Source: a virus. Taken from it: a DNA stretch of 41,095 nucleotides. The stretch lies in IMG/VR virus record IMGVR_UViG_3300035199_000786, positions 1 through 41,095 of that record; one strand, written 5' to 3'. A model generated the notes under the pieces. It made no database searches and was not told the origin of the DNA. It saw only the letters and a list, made by a program, of their open reading frames with translations. Below are positions 9,872-18,723 of this stretch, piece after piece. The translations under genes and the position numbers were made by a program. Position 1 is the first letter of the stretch, and each line of letters begins with the position of its first letter.

Positions 9872-11164
9872 ATGGCTTTCCGCAAGTTTGGGCCAAATGA
9901 TGTTAATATAAATACGATGAAGGCTCACCCAAAGAGTGAGTTTGTCATCTATGATGGAGATGTATATTATAATAACAGCGCCGTTCACTCTGGCAATTGG
10001 GTTGGAAACATTACAGAGCTTGAGCCCGGGTTCATAAGCCTATATGAATATAATATAGACAGAACTGCCGGCATTTTCGGCTCCGGATCCGGCGCCCGCG
10101 AGTACCTCTTGAATGATGGTAAAAACCCACTCATCTTTCCCTTCATCTCTAAAGACAGTTCGCGCATCAGCATTCAGTCAGCTATTGGTGGTATATCCAC
10201 CACGGTGTTTAATAATGAATTTGCATATGGAGATCAGCTATCCGGAGCATACCCTCAATATGCATCGATTACGCGGGAACCCATAGACACGCCATCTGCC
10301 CTTCCGTTTTCTGAAAAAATGAGTTTTGTGTCCTTAGAAAATACTTTGAATCTTTATGGAGTCAACAGCCAACATTATGTTGTAAGCTCATCGGCTTATG
10401 GCGATAAAACAGACCAGTTTTTAAATTTAATTCATATTCCATCAATATTTTACGGTACTAAAATAAAGCCCGGGACCATTTGCTTAAGGATGTATCACAC
10501 TGGAACTCTGATTGGCGAATGTCGCGACACAAAGGAGAACGGCGAGCTAATTCAAACGTATGGTCAGTGGTATGTTCCTGTTGCTGGTGACTGGATCGAC
10601 AACACAGACAGTGTCGCCGGCGTTGCTTTATATGATGAGGGGTTTTTGCTTCTTACTGGCTCGTGGCCATTGGACGACACAGGCATTGGGGCGATCAGCC
10701 CAGGGCCCGCCCGCCAGTTCCCGAGATGGATATATTTTGGAGCCGGCTCTAACGATGGAATCGCAGATGCATCTTATACTGGCGGCGGCGCCTCTAGATT
10801 TGATGATATATCTTTCAGTCTTTCTTTCGAAGGGCAGACGGACACACAGATCGTAACGATGATTGCACATGCAAAACGCGGCCAAGCCAATTTCTCTCAT
10901 AACCCAACCTTTCTTGAAAAAAATCAAGAACAGCTATATTATACTTCTTCTCATGTATACGAGGAGAATCCATCACGCACAATAAAAAACACAGTAAGCT
11001 CCAGCTATAGTGATTATAGCGCTTCCTTTAAAAGACAGGTATACATTTCTAAAATTGGAGTGTATGATAGTGATAAGAACTTGATCGGAATTGCTTCCCT
11101 TGCTGACCCAGTATTGAAAGAAGAAGACGAAGACCTGACATTTAAAATCAAACTGGATATCTGA
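9872..11164 (+). CDS. virion structural protein, C-terminal RVRLDY family, copy 2
   Basis: 430 residues, paralogous to 8764-9870 through the C-terminal module (about residues 310-430). The N-terminal half differs and may carry the specific function. It has high Ser, Tyr, Gly and Ile, with no membrane helix. Its stop overlaps the start of the resolvase gene (TGATG at 11162-11166), so translation of the resolvase is probably coupled to this structural gene. Likely a tail or fibre component; no adhesin or enzyme motif is seen. Confidence 0.65.
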   Translation: MAFRKFGPNDVNINTMKAHPKSEFVIYDGDVYYNNSAVHSGNWVGNITELEPGFISLYEYNIDRTAGIFGSGSGAREYLLNDGKNPLIFPFISKDSSRISIQSAIGGISTTVFNNEFAYGDQLSGAYPQYASITREPIDTPSALPFSEKMSFVSLENTLNLYGVNSQHYVVSSSAYGDKTDQFLNLIHIPSIFYGTKIKPGTICLRMYHTGTLIGECRDTKENGELIQTYGQWYVPVAGDWIDNTDSVAGVALYDEGFLLLTGSWPLDDTGIGAISPGPARQFPRWIYFGAGSNDGIADASYTGGGASRFDDISFSLSFEGQTDTQIVTMIAHAKRGQANFSHNPTFLEKNQEQLYYTSSHVYEENPSRTIKNTVSSSYSDYSASFKRQVYISKIGVYDSDKNLIGIASLADPVLKEEDEDLTFKIKLDI

Positions 11165-11733
11165 TGATTCTCGGAATAGACATTTCTACCAGCATAACTG
11201 GATTTGCCGTTGTTGGTGATGGACAATTGCTACATTACAGTTCGGTTGACTTGCGCAAGCACAAGGGCATTTTTGCAAAAGCCGAGGCTATTCGAGAGTA
11301 TATCGCTGATTTTTTTGAAAATTATCAACTTGATCAGGAAAATTCTGGCTGGGGAAATTCGCCACACCCCATCCAGCATATTTATATCGAACAACCGCTA
11401 CATATGTTCATGAAAGGCAAGTCATCCGCAAAAACATTGTCATCTTTAATGACGTTTAATGGGGTGGTTTCATGGCTTGTATACGAGCTTTTTGAGATAG
11501 AGCCTCAGTATATTTCAGCATCTTCGGCCCGAAAGCGTGCAGGGATTAAGGTACCCCGGGGCACTAAAGCGAAGCAAGTCGTATTAGAACATTTAATAAA
11601 AACTGAGCCAGCATTTAAAATAGAGTATACGACCTACGGAAACCCAAAGCCCGAGACCTATGATCGCGCCGACGCAATTATAATTGCCAAAGCCGGCTTC
11701 GCGATTGAAAAAGAAAAAGATATTGACTCCTGA
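11164..11733 (+). CDS. RuvC-like Holliday junction resolvase
   Basis: 189 residues, close to the usual length of RuvC (about 170). It has the RNase H-like fold signature: strand MILGIDISTSITGFAVV with D6, strand IYIEQPL with E76, and a C-terminal helix YDRADAIIIAKAG with D167 and D170. These match the acidic residues that bind metal in RuvC. Such enzymes cut four-way DNA junctions; in large phages this resolves replicating DNA before packaging, the job endonuclease VII does in T4. The start codon overlaps the stop of the upstream structural gene. The promoter for the primase lies across its last codons. A function as a flap or branch nuclease is also possible. Confidence 0.8.
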   Translation: MILGIDISTSITGFAVVGDGQLLHYSSVDLRKHKGIFAKAEAIREYIADFFENYQLDQENSGWGNSPHPIQHIYIEQPLHMFMKGKSSAKTLSSLMTFNGVVSWLVYELFEIEPQYISASSARKRAGIKVPRGTKAKQVVLEHLIKTEPAFKIEYTTYGNPKPETYDRADAIIIAKAGFAIEKEKDIDS

Positions 11734-11751
11734 CTCATATAGTGTTATGAT
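11723..11751 (+). promoter_or_regulatory. sigma70-like promoter for primase gene
   Basis: TTGACT (11723-11728) and TATGAT (11746-11751) are separated by exactly 17 bases. This is a near-consensus host sigma70 promoter, overlapping the 3' end of the resolvase gene. Transcription would begin near 11758, immediately before GAGGG (11758-11762) and the ATG at 11766. It would allow early expression of the primase independently of the structural genes upstream. Confidence 0.65.
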
Positions 11752-11765
11752 GCTTATGAGGGTCT

Positions 11766-12707
11766 ATGAACAAGAAAGAAGCCTTAAAGGTCTTACATGA
11801 AGTTATTGGAGACCACCGCCAAACCAGCAAGAACGAGCATTATTTCAAATGCCCTGAATGCGATCACTACAAGTATAAGCTCGCTATTAATTTGGATAAA
11901 AATGCTTTTCATTGTTGGGTTTGTGATTATCGGGGTCGTAATATTAGGCGCCTTATTAGACGTTTTGGTTCGTTTATCCAACTACAGAAATGGGACTCAA
12001 TATCGGACAGGACAGATCTTGAAAGATTTGCTGACCTCTTTGTGGAACGAAGCAGTGAAAGAAGCAAAACAAAAGTGGAACTCCCAGAGGAATTCCGAAG
12101 CCTCTGCGCAGAAAACATCCCAGCAACAGGCGCCTATGCCTTAAAATATCTGGAGAAAAGAGGCCTCACCAGATCAGATATTTTAAAGTGGAAGATTGGA
12201 TATTGCTTTAGTGGAGAGTATAGGAATAGAATTATAGTTCCTTCTTTCGACGAGGATGGCGATTGTAGCTACTTTATCGCCAGATCCTATACAGGGGACT
12301 CCTATAAGTATAAAAACCCATCAGCGTCCAAGGATGTAGTGTTTAATGAGCTATTTATTAACTGGAACGAAGACTTAACATTAGTAGAAGGAGTATTTGA
12401 TGCCATTGTCTGCGGAAATGCGGTACCAATCCTGGGTTCAACCTTGCGCCCGGGATCCGATTTATTACGAAAGATTGTATACAACGACACCCCGATCTAT
12501 ATCGCACTCGACCCCGACGCTGCCGCCAAAGAAAGGCGCATTATTAAGATGTTGCTGGAATATGATATTGAACTTTACAAGATCGATGTTTCGGGGTACG
12601 AAGACATAGGTTCGATGTCCAAAGAGACCTTCGAGGAAAGAAAGAATAACGCTTCCTTTATCGATAGAGATAACTATTTACTGTTGAATTTGTTATCAGC
12701 AGTCTAA
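11766..12707 (+). CDS. DnaG/T4 gp61-like DNA primase
   Basis: 313 residues. An N-terminal zinc-binding domain has C29-x2-C32 and C50-x2-C53. A TOPRIM catalytic domain follows, with LTLVEGVFDAI (E208, D212) and ALDPDAAAKER (D249, D251). This is the arrangement of bacterial-type primases that make RNA primers for lagging-strand synthesis. The protein lacks the long C-terminal helicase-binding domain of DnaG, and its size is close to T4 gp61. No helicase is visible in the window. A good sigma70-type promoter lies directly upstream, as expected for an early replication gene. Confidence 0.85.
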   Translation: MNKKEALKVLHEVIGDHRQTSKNEHYFKCPECDHYKYKLAINLDKNAFHCWVCDYRGRNIRRLIRRFGSFIQLQKWDSISDRTDLERFADLFVERSSERSKTKVELPEEFRSLCAENIPATGAYALKYLEKRGLTRSDILKWKIGYCFSGEYRNRIIVPSFDEDGDCSYFIARSYTGDSYKYKNPSASKDVVFNELFINWNEDLTLVEGVFDAIVCGNAVPILGSTLRPGSDLLRKIVYNDTPIYIALDPDAAAKERRIIKMLLEYDIELYKIDVSGYEDIGSMSKETFEERKNNASFIDRDNYLLLNLLSAV

Positions 12708-12718
12708 GGGCCCCACAC

Positions 12719-13027
12719 GTGAAGTTCACAAAAAAATATCTTAAGCAGATTATTAAAGAAGAGATTGCGGCTGTTTTAAGCGAAAAATCTAAAGAAGACG
12801 AAGTAGATCCATACGAGAGAGCCTTAGAGGCCCCTTTGGCGGAAGAAGATCTTGAAGAAGATAAGGACTGGATCCAGAAGGCGGTTAATCCAGATCACGA
12901 GGGAGACTGTACTCCGATGACAAAGAAGACGTGCACCCCTGCACGCAAGGCGTTAGCGAAACGTTTTAAGAAAGCAGCTAAGAAGAAGAAAAAGAAAGGC
13001 GGTACTGGCTGGCAAGGCAAGGTATAA
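12719..13027 (+). CDS. leader-A protein, Lys-rich internal protein candidate
   Basis: 102 residues with a GTG start at 12719. It opens with MKFTKKYLKQIIKEEI, the type A leader found on at least nine other genes here. A second (L/I)-x-E site follows (AVLSE). An acidic middle (residues 25-60) is followed by GDCTPMTKKTCTPARKALA and a C-terminus with runs of Lys, a plausible DNA-contacting tail. The proposed role is a protein packaged with DNA in the head, with the leader removed by the gp21-type protease. This is inference. It overlaps the next gene by one base (TAATG) and follows the primase after 11 bases. Confidence 0.7.
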   Translation: MKFTKKYLKQIIKEEIAAVLSEKSKEDEVDPYERALEAPLAEEDLEEDKDWIQKAVNPDHEGDCTPMTKKTCTPARKALAKRFKKAAKKKKKKGGTGWQGKV

Positions 13028-14007
13028 TGCAGATCTCAGAACATAGACTTCGACAGATTATTTTAGAAGAGGCGCCCCGCCGCATAGTTGAATACTATAT
13101 CGATCAAGAAATTGAGGCGTTAATCTCCGAAGATGAAAAGGCCGACTGGAATGCTGCAAAATGGAGAGCACGAAAAAAGAAGTTGCGCAACGCGGCCCTC
13201 GGAGCCTTGGGCCTCGGTACAGGTCTGGGTGGCCTTAAATACACTACGGATCAGTATTCTGACGCCAAGTCGGCAGATAACGCTGAGTGGGCGGCCGAGC
13301 GAGAAGCGGACCGCCAGTCTCTAGCTCAGAAAAAAATAGAACTTGAAACTTACATGAACAACCCAGCCGCCTTTCGATGGGGTGTTGGAGGCGAATCAAT
13401 GATGCAGCTTCCGGGAGAAGAAGGAATGGGGGGGACATCAGTGCTCCCGGCAAGTTATTCAGTCATTCAACAGGTGCACCATGATAAAAAGAACGGCACC
13501 CCTCGCTATGGAATTCCGGATCTTGATAAGATACCGAATATGACTGGGGAGCAGTCCGAGGGCATCGGAGATCCAATTAAAAATTTGCAAACGTTTTTCT
13601 CTGATTTTTCAGAATCTCAGATGATAGACGCGTCCGCCGAACTTTTTGGTGAGTATCCCAAGGGACACCCACAGGCCGGCCAACGAAAATACCCCCACAT
13701 TAAAAGAATGGCAGCTAGTGGTCTTGAATCAAGAATACTAATGCTTCACCCGGGCGAATTAGATCCAAACTATGTGCTGCCAGAAAACGGAATGACAGTT
13801 AAAGATTATTATAATTGGGCATTCTTTAATCAATTCTTGAGTGCGGATGAACAAGAGATGTTTGATATGGGCAATCCGGAACGAGAAGCGGACGCCCAAA
13901 CAACAACCCAACACAGTGTAGACATGACCCCTAACAAGGGGTTTACTTGGAAAGAAAGCCGCGTCACTTGGAAAAACTATAAAAATCGAAAGAAAGTGCT
14001 TGCATAG
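13027..14007 (+). CDS. leader-A protein, 326 residues, unknown cargo
   Basis: It begins MQISEHRLRQIILEEA, a divergent type A leader with an I-L-E site; a further I-S-E site occurs at residues 33-35. Next come a basic helix and a short Gly/Ala/Leu hydrophobic segment (about 55-70) that could insert in a membrane. The remaining 250 residues have no family I recognise. The final 40 residues are basic. The cargo size makes this one of the largest tagged proteins in the window. Possible role: ejected head protein that contacts the host membrane. It shares a one-base overlap with the Lys-rich tagged gene upstream. Confidence 0.65.
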   Translation: MQISEHRLRQIILEEAPRRIVEYYIDQEIEALISEDEKADWNAAKWRARKKKLRNAALGALGLGTGLGGLKYTTDQYSDAKSADNAEWAAEREADRQSLAQKKIELETYMNNPAAFRWGVGGESMMQLPGEEGMGGTSVLPASYSVIQQVHHDKKNGTPRYGIPDLDKIPNMTGEQSEGIGDPIKNLQTFFSDFSESQMIDASAELFGEYPKGHPQAGQRKYPHIKRMAASGLESRILMLHPGELDPNYVLPENGMTVKDYYNWAFFNQFLSADEQEMFDMGNPEREADAQTTTQHSVDMTPNKGFTWKESRVTWKNYKNRKKVLA

Positions 14008-14028
14008 TCAATAGAGACGTGCTATATT
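14000..14028 (+). promoter_or_regulatory. sigma70-like promoter for small ORF and Mre11-Rad50 gene
   Basis: TTGCAT (14000-14005) and TATATT (14023-14028) are spaced by 17 bases, giving a good host-type promoter in the gap after the leader-A gene. Predicted transcription start is near 14035, ten bases before the small ORF at 14046. It would serve as an early promoter for the recombination-repair gene at 14177. Confidence 0.55.
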
Positions 14029-14045
14029 AATACATGAGGGCAAAA

Positions 14046-14165
14046 ATGTATTTTATTGTGGACACGTTCGTCAAGGTCGTATGTTTTGAGATTGGTATGT
14101 GTTTTGGCATATTCGTCTTACCAATAATCATGCATGCATGTTTTGGTGCACCCTATATTAACTAA
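14046..14165 (+). CDS. small membrane protein candidate, 39 residues
   Basis: An ATG at 14046 follows GAGGG (14036-14040) at a suitable distance and gives a 39-residue protein ending in TAA at 14163-14165. An upstream in-frame ATG at 14034 would lie at the predicted transcription start, so 14046 is preferred. About residues 9-33 are hydrophobic (Val, Cys, Phe, Ile, Met rich), consistent with one membrane helix; three Cys are present. The stop is followed three bases later by the GGAGGA site for the nuclease gene, so the two are probably co-translated. No function is recognised. Confidence 0.5.
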   Translation: MYFIVDTFVKVVCFEIGMCFGIFVLPIIMHACFGAPYIN

Positions 14166-14176
14166 CCGGAGGATAT

Positions 14177-17100
14177 GTGAAGTTTGCCCATATTAGCGAC
14201 ACTCACATTAAAAATTTAAAATATCATTACGAGTATCGAGTAATTTTCGAACAGCTATATAAGAAGCTGCAAGAAGAGAAAGTCGATTACATCGTTCATT
14301 GTGGAGATATTGCTCATACAAAAACGCAAATATCTCCAGAGTACGTGGATATGTGCTCGCAGTTCTTTGAGAACCTTGCGAACATAGCCCCAACGTATGC
14401 TATTTTAGGCAATCATGACGGAAACTTAAAGAACAGTAGCCGTCAAGATGCCTTGACACCAATTTTTAATGCACTTAAACATCCGAACCTTCATTTGTTG
14501 AAAGAGTCCGGAGAAACAAATATCAACGATGAAGTGTGTTTAAATGTCTTATCGGTCTTTGATCGTGATAGTTGGATTAAACCGACCAACCCAGACAAGA
14601 TTAACATCGCTCTTTACCATGGATCCATCAGCAATTGCAAGACAGATGTTGGATGGGTTATGTTGAATGGCGAAGATACGATGGAGATTTTTGATGGATT
14701 TGATTTTGCTATGCTTGGCGATATCCATCGCCGTCAGATTCTTGATAAGGCCGGCCGCATTTGGTATGCCGGTAGCACTGTACAGCAAAACCACGGAGAA
14801 ACAAACGACAAGGGTATTCTTATCTGGGATATTCAATCAAAGGATGATTGGGATGTTGAGCCGATTGTGTTCAAGAATCCAAAGCCGTTCATTACGCTGG
14901 AACTCACACCGAAAGGCCGGATGCCCAAGGGTGCAAATGTCCCAGAGGGCGCCCGCCTTCGAATCGTAAGCCACAACAATCTGCCGCTTAACATTATGAA
15001 GCGCGCAATTGATATTGCAAAGCACCGATTTAAACCGGAGGTGGTAACCTTCTTGAATCGTGCGGCCGGCCAACGTGGAGATGTGACTGAGCTTACTGAC
15101 ACATTAAAAACCGAAAACCTGCGGGATATCAATATTCAAGAGGAGTTGATGGATGAGTATCTGAAAGACTTTCAGGTCGACTCTTCTACTATGGAAAGGG
15201 TGTACGAACTCAACCGCAAGTACAAGAAAGTAGTTGAGGACAATGATGACATTTCAAGAAACATTAATTGGAAATTGAGAAATCTTGAATTTGATAACTT
15301 ATTTAATTACGGAGAAAACAACAATGTACGCTTTGAGGAACTTAATGGGATTACAGGAATCTTTGGGAAGAACTTTTCTGGGAAGAGCAGCATTATTGAT
15401 GCTGTGCTGTGGACTCTTTTTAATACAACCTCGAAAAATGAGCGTAAGAATCTCAATGTTATTAACCAGAATAAGGAATCGTGCCGAGGAAAACTAACCA
15501 TTGACGTTGGCCATTTAACTTATACTATCGAAAGAACAGCAGAGAAATATACCAAACGGTTGAAAGGGGAGGAGACGCTGGAAGCCAAGACAGATCTTAA
15601 CTTTGAAGTTTATGATCAGGCCTCTGGCGACACCACGTCTCTCAATGGTTTAAGTCGAATTCACACGGACAACAACATTCGTCGACACTTTGGCGCCTCC
15701 GATGACTTCCTCATTTCTTCTATGGCATCTCAGCATGGTGCACTGGCTTTTATCGACGAAGGCTCAACTCGTCGAAAAGAAATCATTGCCAAGTTTCTTG
15801 ACTTGGAGATCTTCGAGAAGAAGTTCAAGCTGTCCAAGGACGACAGCACCGACCTTAAGGGCGCGCTAAAGCGCCTGGAATCGCGCAATTACGATGAAGA
15901 GATAGAAGAGGCCGCCGGAGAGCTAGGAGCCAAGAGGAGCGAACTGAGCGCCCACAAACAGGAGTGCGATAGTTTAAAATTGGAGATTGACTGTATAGCA
16001 ACAACTTGCGAAGAATTACGTAACAGCATCGAAGCGATACCCGAAGAAGTAATTAATGTTGTTGATACCAGGCGAGAGATCCGAAAGAAGCAGATCCAGA
16101 TTGCGTCTTTAGAAAGCGAGAACAAACAGTACGCTGTTGATTTGAGTGTCAAGCGAGGCTTATCTGAAAAGATAGAAGAGTATTTAAATAAAATAAATAT
16201 TAAAACTTTAGTAGAGCAACAGGAATTAATCGACGGTTTGGGATCCCAAAAGAGCGAGCAAGAAAGCGCGCTAGCCAGTCTGCTCCAGGAAATGGAAGAC
16301 ATCGAACGCAAAGCTTCGCTTCTAGAAGGTATTCCGTGCGGAATTGAATTTCCTCAATGTAAATTCATCCGAGATGCAAATGTTGCAGTGGCCAACTTAC
16401 CACACGTAGAAGAAAAACGTGGCCACTCGGAAGCAAACATTAACACAATTAACAAAAAGATGCAGAGTCTCCGGCCCGATTTTGTGGCAGAGCAAATTGA
16501 TAAGCACACAAAGATCGTTGACAGAAGAACGAATCTGACAAACGAGATAGCTGACTTTAATTTGTCTATGGAAAAGAATCAGACGTCCATCGAACGCTTG
16601 GGGTATGAATTGAAAGATTTAGAAAACAAAAGAAAGATGTACGAAGAAAACAAGGAAGCTATTGAAAACTTTGAAGAGTTTACAACGGAACTTGATGCCT
16701 GCAATGCTAAGTTAGAAAAAGCAGAGGCCCAACATGAGCTTTGTCAAGAACAAACGCTTGAACTCTATAAGGAAGTTGGTTCAATGGAACAAAAAGTAGA
16801 AAGCGTCCGAGAACAAAAGCAAGAATATGTAGACTTACAAGAGGAATATTCAGCTTATGATCTTTATATGCGGTGCATGCACACCTCGGGGATTGCTTAC
16901 GATATTATTAAGAGAAAACTCCCAGTTATCAATCAGGAGATAGCGAAAGTTCTTGCGAATATTGTAGACTTTGAAATCTTTTTTGAGGATTCCGGAAAGA
17001 AATTTGATATTTTTATTAAGCACCCTCGGCATGAAGCACGTCCCATTGAGATGGCTTCCGGCGCAGAAAAAACTTTGTGCGCCATGGCACTTCGTTTGGC

Positions 17101-17326
17101 TCTTTTGAGTGTCTCGTCACTACCTAAGAGCGATTTATTTATCCTCGATGAGCCGGGCACAGCGCTCGACGAAGAAAATATGGAGGGTTTTATTAGGATA
17201 TTGGAACTAATTAAAGTATATTTTAAGAACGTTTTGCTTATCTCACACCTTGATTCGCTCAAAGACTGTGTTGACATGCAAATTGTAATCGAAAAGAAAT
17301 CAGGATACGCTAGAGTTAATCAATAG
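14177..17326 (+). CDS. fused Mre11-Rad50 (SbcD-SbcC, T4 gp47-gp46) nuclease-ATPase
   Basis: 1049 residues in one uninterrupted frame from a GTG at 14177 (GGAGGA at 14168-14173). Residues 1-220 are an Mre11/SbcD metallophosphatase: D8, H10, D44, GNHD (78-81), H148 and GDIH (181-184). Residues about 270-355 fit the Rad50-binding helices of Mre11. Residues 366-1049 are Rad50/SbcC: Walker A GKNFSGKS (397-404), long coiled coil (about 545-900), signature ASGAEKT, and Walker B with FILDEPG (D991, E992). The hook at the coil tip has C721 and C728 separated by six residues rather than the usual CxxC. In T4 the two subunits are separate and process DNA ends for recombination-dependent replication. A single chain enforces 1:1 stoichiometry. 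Confidence 0.88.
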   Translation: MKFAHISDTHIKNLKYHYEYRVIFEQLYKKLQEEKVDYIVHCGDIAHTKTQISPEYVDMCSQFFENLANIAPTYAILGNHDGNLKNSSRQDALTPIFNALKHPNLHLLKESGETNINDEVCLNVLSVFDRDSWIKPTNPDKINIALYHGSISNCKTDVGWVMLNGEDTMEIFDGFDFAMLGDIHRRQILDKAGRIWYAGSTVQQNHGETNDKGILIWDIQSKDDWDVEPIVFKNPKPFITLELTPKGRMPKGANVPEGARLRIVSHNNLPLNIMKRAIDIAKHRFKPEVVTFLNRAAGQRGDVTELTDTLKTENLRDINIQEELMDEYLKDFQVDSSTMERVYELNRKYKKVVEDNDDISRNINWKLRNLEFDNLFNYGENNNVRFEELNGITGIFGKNFSGKSSIIDAVLWTLFNTTSKNERKNLNVINQNKESCRGKLTIDVGHLTYTIERTAEKYTKRLKGEETLEAKTDLNFEVYDQASGDTTSLNGLSRIHTDNNIRRHFGASDDFLISSMASQHGALAFIDEGSTRRKEIIAKFLDLEIFEKKFKLSKDDSTDLKGALKRLESRNYDEEIEEAAGELGAKRSELSAHKQECDSLKLEIDCIATTCEELRNSIEAIPEEVINVVDTRREIRKKQIQIASLESENKQYAVDLSVKRGLSEKIEEYLNKINIKTLVEQQELIDGLGSQKSEQESALASLLQEMEDIERKASLLEGIPCGIEFPQCKFIRDANVAVANLPHVEEKRGHSEANINTINKKMQSLRPDFVAEQIDKHTKIVDRRTNLTNEIADFNLSMEKNQTSIERLGYELKDLENKRKMYEENKEAIENFEEFTTELDACNAKLEKAEAQHELCQEQTLELYKEVGSMEQKVESVREQKQEYVDLQEEYSAYDLYMRCMHTSGIAYDIIKRKLPVINQEIAKVLANIVDFEIFFEDSGKKFDIFIKHPRHEARPIEMASGAEKTLCAMALRLALLSVSSLPKSDLFILDEPGTALDEENMEGFIRILELIKVYFKNVLLISHLDSLKDCVDMQIVIEKKSGYARVNQ

Positions 17327-17337
17327 GAGTGAGTACC

Positions 17338-17667
17338 ATGAAAGTAACCAAGGCAACCCTTAAGAAGATTATTAAGGAAGAGATAAAGAAAACCTTTGAA
17401 GATTTAAAAAGAGCACGTAATACCACTCTATTAGATTTATATGAATTCAGTAACTTAGTTCAAAGCGGAGAAAGAGAAGCGCGAGTCACCGGAATGGATA
17501 TGTCGTCGGGTACGAAAACTCCCATTACGATGACTCTATCTTTGGTTGATGAAGAGCCGGTCACAACTTTGACCGGCGGTACTAGAGTTCCGGTACCGGA
17601 CGATCTTCTTGGCCGGCCATTTAATGTTGCACAATTTGCTGAATACATTTTTGTCTTAAGGCAGTAG
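17338..17667 (+). CDS. leader-A protein, 109 residues
   Basis: The ATG at 17338 follows TAGGAG (17324-17329) and gives MKVTKATLKKIIKEEI, a clear type A leader. An in-frame GTG at 17329 would add three residues but would lie inside the ribosome-binding site, so 17338 is chosen. The cargo after the leader is about 90 residues: a charged helix, then a beta-rich part (about 45-100) reminiscent of small phage proteins, with no recognised family. Proposed as a head-packaged protein on the strength of the leader only. It begins 11 bases after the Mre11-Rad50 gene. Confidence 0.65.
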   Translation: MKVTKATLKKIIKEEIKKTFEDLKRARNTTLLDLYEFSNLVQSGEREARVTGMDMSSGTKTPITMTLSLVDEEPVTTLTGGTRVPVPDDLLGRPFNVAQFAEYIFVLRQ

Positions 17668-17688
17668 AATACACGAGGATAGCTAATA

Positions 17689-18708
17689 ATGAAGCGCATA
17701 ATAGAAAATTGGAATAAGTTTTTAAACGAACAAGGTGACATGGACCAGCAAGCAGCGCAATGGCTAGCCGATCAGATTGCGCCATTGATAGCAGCCGCCG
17801 ATTCGGGAAACTTTTCGCAGCCTCTACTGCAACTCGTTCAAAGGTTAAACACTCCGGAAGGAACGAGTCCTGCCGTACGAGCGCTCTTACAGCGCGGAGA
17901 TATGGATGGCGACCCCAGTGACGAGGTAGTCAAAGTCTTAGAGAAGCAGGCGATCCCAGCGCCACAACTTATCCCCACGCAGGGTGTTATCGACTTGTTC
18001 AAGTCGGTAGGATACAATGGCTCAAACGCCAAAGGCCTGCAATCAGTCATCAATGGGGTCTCCGGAGCACCGCCGATTCTCGCAGCCGGAAATGGCGGCC
18101 AATACTATATCATTGATGGCCACCACAGATGGTCTGGCGCCACAGTGTTCAACCCAAACTGCAAGATTCCAGCGAACATTATAGTGATGGACCCGGGGAA
18201 AGCACTCCTTGTTAGCCAGCTATCAATCGCCGCCTATCTGGGCGCCGGTAAAAAGTTACCCTCCGCTAGCGCGAAAGAGGGCCGAAGCATTATTGGACCA
18301 AACGCGATGGACCGCGAGCAGGTTGAAGAAGCGCTTTTAGCTAATATTGGCAAAGTTATGGATCCGAATGCAGGTGCACCCTTCATGAACCCCAGAGTCA
18401 TTGCTGTGGTAATGAACTCTAAATATGGACAGAATGCAAGCCAACAGGTACAAGAATTAGCCTCTGCTGGCGGCAAGCTTGGAAAAAGAAAAGAACGCAT
18501 TGTTCGTGGTGCGTGTGGTAAGATCGCAGATAACTGTGCGGGCTTAGCACAGAAATACTCCAGCGAAGGACCCCCACGAGAAATAATGCCCCAGTTTGAT
18601 CCAGATAAAGGCGGCCCAGACTTTAGTTCTGTTGATGATTCCTTTTCCTCTGGAAAACTTAACTTCAAGCCTAACTTCGGTACCGCCGGCACCACAACAA
18701 TGAAATAA
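17689..18708 (+). CDS. leader-B protein with ParB/sulfiredoxin-fold domain
   Basis: 339 residues. The first 14, MKRIIENWNKFLNE, are the type B leader, ending in L-N-E and resembling the T4 capsid-targeting peptide MKTYQEFIAE. Residues about 95-175 form a ParB/sulfiredoxin-like domain: a predicted substrate loop, then YYIIDGHHRWSGA with D143-G-H-H-R147, and then a strand IPANIIVMD. DGHHR is typical of ParB-like nuclease or NTPase proteins (the ParBc_2 type). The rest is Ala/Gly-rich and helical. If the leader targets the capsid, this would be an enzyme injected with the DNA, comparable in logic to T4 Alt. Whether it binds CTP, cuts DNA or modifies protein cannot be told. Confidence 0.7.
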   Translation: MKRIIENWNKFLNEQGDMDQQAAQWLADQIAPLIAAADSGNFSQPLLQLVQRLNTPEGTSPAVRALLQRGDMDGDPSDEVVKVLEKQAIPAPQLIPTQGVIDLFKSVGYNGSNAKGLQSVINGVSGAPPILAAGNGGQYYIIDGHHRWSGATVFNPNCKIPANIIVMDPGKALLVSQLSIAAYLGAGKKLPSASAKEGRSIIGPNAMDREQVEEALLANIGKVMDPNAGAPFMNPRVIAVVMNSKYGQNASQQVQELASAGGKLGKRKERIVRGACGKIADNCAGLAQKYSSEGPPREIMPQFDPDKGGPDFSSVDDSFSSGKLNFKPNFGTAGTTTMK

Positions 18709-18723
18709 AGGAATAGATCAATA

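Noticed and set aside
14008-14176. Regulatory RNA in the 169-base gap before Mre11-Rad50
   Set aside because: The gap is explained by a sigma70-like promoter and a small membrane-protein ORF; no stable conserved-looking structure is visible.
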